Of a DNA stretch of 64,000 bases, positions 60,501-64,000 are shown in pieces. Each line of letters begins with the position of its first letter. Position 1 is the first letter of the stretch. Location: assembly GCA_964483805.1 (NCBI GenBank), contig CAZADH010000004.1, forward strand, positions 13,850 through 77,849, in the 5' to 3' direction. The position numbers and the translations under genes were made by a program. The DNA is from CAZADH01 sp964483805 (lineage in GTDB: Bacteria; Muiribacteriota; Ozemobacteria; Ozemobacterales; Ozemobacteraceae). The notes below the pieces were generated by a model. That model did not search any database. It saw only the letters and a program-made list of their open reading frames with translations, and had not been told where the DNA came from.

Positions 60501-63500
60501 TCAATCCGGCGGGCCCCACGCCTTTGGCGACCGGCGCTGTCTGGACCGCGGGCGTTTCGGCGGTGGTGCCGCCCGCCCAGCCCGGCGGCGTCTACCTGGC
60601 GACCTTCACGATGTTCGAAGATCGCAACAGCGATGGGGTGCCGCAGAGCGCAGAGGCGAGTTCCACGTTCCTGGTCCGAATCGGTGTCGGCACGAAAGGG
60701 TTGACCCTGGCGCCGGCCACGGTCAATGTCGGCACGGCGACGCCTACCCACGTCATCGATGGCATTCCGCTGACCGTGACCAATACCGGGCAGTTGCCGC
60801 TGATCGCCCTACGTTCCGACCTGCGACCGGTGACCGATGGCTTTGGCAACTGGATTGCGTCCGACAACTTCGCGTTGAAGTTCCCCAAGGTTGTCGGCAC
60901 CGGTACGTTTGGTTTGGCGTCGGTGGGGATCTATGTTCCCGCCGGCACCCCGGTCGGCACGTTTTCCGCGCCCCAGTGGGCGTTCGAAGATGCCAACAGC
61001 GACGGCGTCTGGCAAGTCGGTGAGGCCTCGGCCGGATTCATCTTGCAGTTTTATGTGCCGCCGTGGCCCGCGATTCAGGTGCTCGTGGGTACCGTCGATG
61101 TCGGTGGCCTGGCCAAGGGCAATACAAAGTCTGTATCGTTCCCGTGTCGCAACATCGGTAACGTTTCGCTGCCTGCCCTGCGTTTCGAGAGGGTGGCCTT
61201 GACGGCGGGTGCGTTCACGATTTCGGCAGGGCAGTATTCCTTCCCGCCCGCGGAGCCGATTGCCCCGGCCGTTCCCGGAGGGTTGTTCTTCAACGCCACG
61301 CTGCAGATGACCGCATCGCCCACGCAGCAGGATGGCAGTTACGTGGGCAGCTCGGCGTGGTTGTACAACGATGCCAGTGGCAACGGCGCGCGCAATGGCG
61401 GCGAGCCGCAGGACGATTTTCTGGTGACGGTGCAGATCGGCAATCAGGCCGTCGACATTCTCGAAGCAGGAATATCAATACCCGGTGTTGCTCCATTCGG
61501 TGCGGCTTCTGCGACTTGCAACATCAGGAATACCGGATCATTGACCCTGTCGAACCCGATGGCGACTGCGTCAGCGCTGGTCGGTCCGACGACATTGCCG
61601 GCGAGTTGCAGTGTATTTACACCGAAGCCGATCAACTACATTCTGACGGGGCAGACCCGGGGTTTGTCGTGGCAGGTCAACGTGCCGGCGAATACGCCGG
61701 CCGGTGTCTACAGTGGGGTGATGACGGTCTGGGAAGACGCCAACGCCGACGGCGTCCGCCAGTCGACCGAGGCTTCCGACACGGCAACGTTGCAGGTGAC
61801 GGTGACCAGCAAAAAGGTGGTCACCGTGTTGCAGAATCCACTCGACCTGGGTTGGACCACGGCCAACTCGTCGCTGGGTGGCACATTCGAGGTGGTCAAC
61901 GTTGGCAATGTGGCGCTGACCTCGCTGCACCAACTCGCTTCCGATCTGGTGTCGCTCGGCAACACGATCGGCGCTGGCAATGTGACCTTCCAGACGGTGG
62001 TCATGCCGAACATCGGCCCTCTGGCGGTTGGGGCGTCGGCACTGGCGACCGTGACAGTCTTTGCCCCGGCGCTGACCCCGGACGGCACCTACGATGGGTG
62101 GCCTCGGGTTTACGATGATGGCGATGGGCCGACGGCCAATGCTTTCGATGCGGCCGCCGAGGTGAGCGCGCTGTTCCGCGTGCGCATGTCGATTGGCCAG
62201 CGGTCGTTCACCGTCGGTTCACCGGTCAATTTCGGGCCGAGGAATCCGGGGGCGTGGTACAGCCAGGGATTTACCCTGACCAACACGAGTTTCGTGCCGT
62301 TGTCGAAACTTCGCTGGGCACCGGGGGCCCTGACATCGGGCGGCAATACCATCGCCACCAGTCAGGTGTCGTTTACGCCGGCGGCGCCGTTCTCGTGTGC
62401 TGGTGGCGGTACGCGGGCTTGTACCGCAAGTCTGACCGTCAATGCCGCGACGCCGCCTGGTGTTTACACCGGCAAAATTTCGGCATGGGAAGACGACAAC
62501 AGTGACGGCGTGCTGCAGAGCAGCGAGGCATCGGCGACCTTCCAGGTCCAGGTGACCGTGAATGCCTTGGCGTCGTTTACCTTCGTCAACGCCGTGACCG
62601 ATGCGGGTACCGTGACGCAGAACGGGTCACGCCTCGTCGAGGTCGGATTCCGCAATACCGGCAACGTCGATCTGACCGGTCTGGCCGGGTGGAACCCGGC
62701 GGCCTTGTGGTTCAATGGGGTGGCGGCGCCGACGATACCGGTGGGCAGTCTGACGTTCGTGGCGGTGACGCCGGTCGTCACGCCGGGAGCGCTACCGACC
62801 AGTGTCGGCACGCTGACGGTGAACATCGGGCAGATCGGCACCACGCAACAGATCTGCGGTGCGACCGATTTCTACCGCAACCTGATCGGAACACCCCAGC
62901 AGTTGTGGCTCAACAGCAGTGTGGGTGCGGTGGGCAGCACGTTCTCATTGCAGTGCAAGGTGCTGTCGGGCGGTCCCGACATCGCGACCGGGTCGGTGTG
63001 GCAGGCGGTGGCGACGGCGACGCTGACGCCGGGCTATCGCTACATCCTGTCGGCCTGGGTTTGCCCGGCCACGAGTCCGGCGCTGATCGGTTTTATCATG
63101 ACCGAACCGCCGACGAGCGGCGAAAAAGTGGTGCGGGCGGTCGGTGTGCGCATCGACCCGAGTGGCGTGGTGACGGCCGTCGCGTCGCCGACGACACTGC
63201 CTCCCGCGAGGGTCGGTGTGGTCGGCGCGACGAACGGGACGCATGCCAGTGCGACCTGGCACGGTCTCGGGGCGATGAACTGGTATCGCGTCTACGTGGC
63301 CTTCGATAACACCTTTAGCAACGCCATCGCGAGTCGTGCATACATTATATTGCAAAACCAATCGCTGGGCAGCGGTTCGGTGTGGTTCGATGCGATCCAG
63401 TTGGAACCGGCCGTGGTCAAGGGGCAAGACCTGCCGACAACCTTCACGCCGGGGCCGACCCTGGTCACGCCACGAGAGGGTGTCGATCTGAGCGGCGAGC

Positions 63501-63520
63501 GTCGATACTTCCAGTGGTGA
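54536..63520 (+). CDS. giant exported repeat protein, second paralog
   Basis: 2994 aa. AGGGGG lies 5 bp before the ATG. The signal peptide is VTVLTVLAVFVAMPGQALV. It is homologous to the first giant protein over most of its length but has about 230 extra N-terminal residues: a beta-sandwich unit (TNPDFAANATGWTLDN, carbohydrate-binding-module-like) and a fibronectin type III domain (NVVLSWNPSVGAATLQRYNI). DUF2341-like, CARDB-like and seven acidic-loop units follow, then a jelly-roll domain (RYILSAWVC, SGSVWFDAIQLEP) and the end GERRYFQW. It is probably exposed on the cell surface. The pair is a tandem duplication with about 0.9 kb between the copies. Confidence 0.85.
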   Translation: MLQWRSLLAWRWVTVLTVLAVFVAMPGQALVQLTNPDFAANATGWTLDNRVNRANNMSTWNWTGADGNPAGSYYANWDSGGNNRTADGIMQQTFVGPASSSRAVCRMSHKDRAVNSYDSHVLAGTLRISGSGAYPNETIVTTFFSQSTTNGAAVHTTWQDTGWVGPVNLGANQTFIVRVYWDMQCDNNEEAGAWVDNVQCCLSPSGLSATLTGANVVLSWNPSVGAATLQRYNIYRSTAAGGPYTLIGNTTSTTYTDISPAGAALVYVITDVDTTGLESPYSPEAAVFRLGVADGLGPDIAHSWWPDRIEASWEHPLVPLLRYQVGVGTVPGGVDVLGWQDVGLANRCVFSGLALASGTTYYTSVRAVDTGGVVQLTESSSGVLARGDPVSVDTASSTYFNNGRAMVMCSTTAAAGAVQPTSFSLDGGNYWRYRARVTVTEPGITERINAPCHVTFAVAAGMGSTQEIRVCDEYGREMPRFNLPTSTTANPDFVFLVNMRRGETRDYWVYWGNPAAGNPTYGFVTNTMLTAVEEYTPYYSRKYLDAGIEAVSLATTNNFGYNAGVNFERATNYSYYRDDAYSDLFTLPWNFYFFGTNQTQWRVSVNGFVYRVTAGNGTDYTNAFNEFSTNTKFTEFICPFWVDLKYDNPSYPQQPGVYWNDLSSPDRVAFTWRCNRYTTQDDIYIFQTVLYSTGDIAHRYDYLSPLGVLGPGGTDQPVNTVNTVGISANDAGTSAASSWLCNTPLNIGAGESPTSLYQCMDAFRGNVAVAAAEAPSGGWSNVGHFDSMPFDSRTMAPTWQAIQYDTVGGAAGRCQIWVRTGATPDTASWGSAWTLVATTNGNGSSALAVPNQRYLQYRVVFQRNAAGALPQLTEVRLIYGSISVEAVTANTPQGVCQGQTGIPVRVRIRNLNNVAVNVASLTLTFDLGTYNQQLIAPALPIALGPGVATDATFTVSVSDTSAVGTATIHASCTAMVGALALTDSDAQTPATWWVRSKARLVIDKIETLPTYVNKGQNGVPVKMFLSNGGETPYYFDGATLTFTLGDYVATLVAPATHTTVVPALGTATVSFSVNVLSTSPSGVAVINGTASGTNTFSGAIVGTAGAFLTDSWTIQNPAVLSLDAITASSPVFRGQTGAPVAVTVTNTGEALAYWDSSTLTFTLGTYDAVHPLTAFPISLYGGIATTARYGVDISPSSVTGTAIIDAQVDGRDGNTLFAVSCPTAAYPGSWTILAEQIQTYKDPSFLFPSTSYNRPGAGIAWVYARGMNLAPFKEYSFRWYDPLGNQVASTNPPLTSDGTGVLSHQFALSPTSPYGVWTVKITNPLNTFTNCVSQFSVVSGASLTCSLLLPTSVSVGQPFTASMTFVNEGGATINSAYPSTLVTGGTGVATWTAGPVPVVQNIAGNTQATFTWAWRATGPGTFIASASGFGYDANSDEFLQSATATSNVCTIQSPPNLTVTALVATPTTVFRNQKNLVVYATVRNSGQAAAVLNAASLTFSLGSYTQVVSSPTLPYTLAGNNTTVSLFFTVDVASFSPTGLANIGASIDNWDANWPASAGTLIGGADSWTIASVGVIFSNDLAMAPEQYTFNTGQTVYSRAFGLVPASQWYRIRYYNSQIPYSVTSPAGWTTVSPQLKADDDGNTDFLYTLPAAATVGTWSALVDNGTGAAAGTMMGLNYFVVQNPGNLVATLSLSPSSVFVGETITATLFATNTVAMGSTIASVTPGALTTTAAAVGAASLVSGPAPDVATATAQNGCAFVWTYEATADTGMVGSFSLTSIAPSSVTGIDVNTRASVGSAKVVSNGVKIYSRSIDMSVPVWNLGTLLCGQTSASAAATVSNTGNYPLSSVSWNKTDLNGPAGAKVSKAALHFLPDPVGAIAAGGNKAVSASVWMPFNQPAGTYSATMAVFEDLNLNANRDTGEPYELFAVQVVASLCQVLVWTDSYVDLGDWMPGNITASKTVSGFNGGNLPCSSVTVKLVSGPAWIYVNPAGPTPLATGAVWTAGVSAVVPPAQPGGVYLATFTMFEDRNSDGVPQSAEASSTFLVRIGVGTKGLTLAPATVNVGTATPTHVIDGIPLTVTNTGQLPLIALRSDLRPVTDGFGNWIASDNFALKFPKVVGTGTFGLASVGIYVPAGTPVGTFSAPQWAFEDANSDGVWQVGEASAGFILQFYVPPWPAIQVLVGTVDVGGLAKGNTKSVSFPCRNIGNVSLPALRFERVALTAGAFTISAGQYSFPPAEPIAPAVPGGLFFNATLQMTASPTQQDGSYVGSSAWLYNDASGNGARNGGEPQDDFLVTVQIGNQAVDILEAGISIPGVAPFGAASATCNIRNTGSLTLSNPMATASALVGPTTLPASCSVFTPKPINYILTGQTRGLSWQVNVPANTPAGVYSGVMTVWEDANADGVRQSTEASDTATLQVTVTSKKVVTVLQNPLDLGWTTANSSLGGTFEVVNVGNVALTSLHQLASDLVSLGNTIGAGNVTFQTVVMPNIGPLAVGASALATVTVFAPALTPDGTYDGWPRVYDDGDGPTANAFDAAAEVSALFRVRMSIGQRSFTVGSPVNFGPRNPGAWYSQGFTLTNTSFVPLSKLRWAPGALTSGGNTIATSQVSFTPAAPFSCAGGGTRACTASLTVNAATPPGVYTGKISAWEDDNSDGVLQSSEASATFQVQVTVNALASFTFVNAVTDAGTVTQNGSRLVEVGFRNTGNVDLTGLAGWNPAALWFNGVAAPTIPVGSLTFVAVTPVVTPGALPTSVGTLTVNIGQIGTTQQICGATDFYRNLIGTPQQLWLNSSVGAVGSTFSLQCKVLSGGPDIATGSVWQAVATATLTPGYRYILSAWVCPATSPALIGFIMTEPPTSGEKVVRAVGVRIDPSGVVTAVASPTTLPPARVGVVGATNGTHASATWHGLGAMNWYRVYVAFDNTFSNAIASRAYIILQNQSLGSGSVWFDAIQLEPAVVKGQDLPTTFTPGPTLVTPREGVDLSGERRYFQW
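55607..55619. promoter_or_regulatory. motif copy GGTAC-AAC-GTATT, second paralog
   Basis: Same position and bases as the copy at 45729 in the paralog. Another cluster (AATAC-AAC-GTCAA, GTATAC) is at 55280-55302. Confidence 0.35.
60267..62560 (+). repeat. seven ~370-bp repeats with calcium-type acidic loops, second paralog
   Basis: Loops near 60267, 60617, 60986, 61364, 61733, 62112 and 62489 correspond one to one with those in the first paralog (for example EDRNSDGVPQSAEAS, EDDNSDGVLQSSEAS). The order and count are conserved, so the array predates the gene duplication. Confidence 0.8.
63339..63351. promoter_or_regulatory. motif copy CATAC-ATT-ATATT
   Basis: An 8/10 arm match near the 3' end of the second giant gene. 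Confidence 0.3.
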
Positions 63521-63524
63521 TGGG

Positions 63525-63557
63525 GGCCCGCCGACCCGCCCAGCGGGTCAGCGGGCC
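63525..63557. terminator. strong hairpin between convergent genes
   Basis: GGCCCGC-C-GACCCGC pairs with GCGGGTC-A-GCGGGCC around CCA. No T-run follows on either strand. Confidence 0.55.
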
Positions 63558-63655
63558 AGGATCCAGCGGGCGAGCGCCAGAACATCGCGCAATACGATCC
63601 AGCGCAGGCGGGCGCGCAAGGCCGGGGGCAGTGACCGAACTGCCGTTTGCGTCAT
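63548..63655 (-). CDS. possible small cationic peptide gene
   Basis: 35 codons beginning 5 bp after the stop of the upstream minus-strand gene. The translation MTQTAVRSLPPALRARLRW continues as an amphipathic, arginine-rich helix. There is no recognised family and no clear ribosome site. It overlaps the convergent hairpin, so it may be chance. Confidence 0.2.
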   Translation of the reverse strand: MTQTAVRSLPPALRARLRWIVLRDVLALARWILAR

Positions 63656-63660
63656 GGCGG

Positions 63661-64000
63661 TCACTCCGAGAACCCGGCCCGGCCGCGAGCCCGCTTACCG
63701 CCGGCACCGCCTCCTGTGTTCAGGCCGAGAGCCATCTGTTTGCCGGCGCCCGTCACCGCGTACCACGCGTAGCTGCGGACCAACGGATTGAAATCCCCGA
63801 CGATATCGGGTTGTCCGTCGGTATCGAGATCGGCCATGACCCGATCGGGAATGCCGTTCATGTTGGAGTCGAATTCCCATTGGTCGATTTTGCCGTCGAA
63901 ATTGCGGTCGTAGGAATAGTCGTCGATGAAACCGTCGAAGTTGCGGTCGACCGCCCAGTAGTCACCCATGCCGTCGCCGTTGCGATCAGCGACGATGAGG
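63661..64000 (-). CDS. DxNxDG-repeat protein, C-terminal part (5' end outside window)
   Basis: The frame is open to the window edge, so the ATG at 63969 is unlikely to be the start. The visible ~112 residues carry about six acidic loops 10-15 residues apart (DRNGDGMGD, DRNFDGFIDD, DRNFDGKIDQ, DSNMNGIPD, DLDTDGQPD), like EF-hand or thrombospondin type 3 calcium-binding repeats. A Gly/Arg-rich tail ends GFSE. It is probably a secreted calcium-binding protein related in style, not in sequence, to the giant proteins beside it. Confidence 0.7.
   Translation of the reverse strand, partial: LIVADRNGDGMGDYWAVDRNFDGFIDDYSYDRNFDGKIDQWEFDSNMNGIPDRVMADLDTDGQPDIVGDFNPLVRSYAWYAVTGAGKQMALGLNTGGGAGGKRARGRAGFSE

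Noticed and set aside
6100..63351. The AATAC palindromes as a DNA uptake sequence
   Set aside because: Known uptake sequences are non-palindromic with a fixed core. Here the site itself is self-complementary with a degenerate RWY centre and 11-bp phased half-sites, which fits a bound dimer better. Not fully excluded.
45729..63351. Motif copies inside the giant genes as independent evidence
   Set aside because: The copies at 45729 and 55607 are at paralogous positions, and Thr/Tyr-rich beta strands favour ACN-TAT/TAC codons. I gave them low confidence and rest the case on the other copies.
1..64000. tRNA, rRNA, CRISPR array, insertion sequence or prophage
   Set aside because: No GTTCRA-type T-loop with paired stems outside coding sequence, no short spaced direct repeats of CRISPR type, and no transposase, integrase or phage gene was seen.

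Overview
The window is about 62-64% G+C, densely coded on both strands and free of rRNA, tRNA, insertion sequences and CRISPR arrays. Strong AGGAGG-type ribosome binding sites and TTGACA/TATAAT-like promoters point to an ordinary bacterium. A lipoprotein, many signal-peptide proteins, a type IV pilus/type II secretion ATPase and a pseudopilin-like protein suggest a diderm. The mix of oddly fused housekeeping proteins and very large DUF2341/calcium-loop surface proteins fits a poorly sampled candidate-phylum lineage (a Riflebacteria/Ozemobacteria-like organism is one guess). No marker here fixes the taxonomy. A run of 61 N at 16287-16347 is an assembly gap, so this is a draft or metagenome contig.

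Layout. 1-6 kb: the tail of an MFS permease and three secreted proteins (an acidic-tailed one, one with seven 18-residue repeats and one with an HExxH protease motif). 6-9.5 kb, minus strand: a large Ig-like exported protein, a GNAT acetyltransferase and a small cytosolic protein. 9.9-15 kb: an exported protein with four DnaJ-type zinc-finger motifs, a tiny membrane protein, an HD-domain protein, then leuC-leuD-type hydratase genes and an isocitrate/isopropylmalate dehydrogenase. 15-22.7 kb, minus strand: TPR protein, PilB/GspE ATPase fused to a histidine-kinase-type ATPase domain, an exported protein broken by the gap, and a lipoprotein. 22.8-28 kb: a one-ring Clp ATPase, then a LysM/penicillin-binding protein pair and a flippase-like membrane protein on the minus strand. 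28-36 kb: TPR protein, DUF6115-like HTH membrane protein, AI-2E-type permease, ABC exporter pair, mnmA and an AlkX/YcaQ-like DNA glycosylase. 36-45 kb: HIT protein, rpsU, two NfeD proteins, floA flotillin, a degenerate PlsC-like protein, a GH114-like protein, and an ABC exporter whose permease/CPBP gene is cut by an in-frame TAG. 45-64 kb: two giant paralogous surface proteins (2747 and 2994 aa) flanking a pseudopilin-like protein, and the end of a DxNxDG-repeat protein.

The main finding is not a gene. A 13-bp palindrome, AATAC-RWY-GTATT, recurs through the window both between and inside genes. It has two exact copies (22376, 36617) and at least six with one mismatch. Its half-sites also recur as direct repeats exactly 11 bp apart (11853/11864/11875, 19014/19025, 30794/30805, 31653/31664, 33365/33376). 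The layout is like matS (GTGAC-RNY-GTCAC), but the sequence differs and the density is much higher. It looks like the binding site of an unidentified dimeric, cooperatively binding DNA-binding protein.

The pilus-type ATPase, pseudopilin-like protein and giant surface proteins could belong to one export or adhesion system. The NfeD-NfeD-FloA genes look like a membrane-microdomain operon. Both links are inferred from context.
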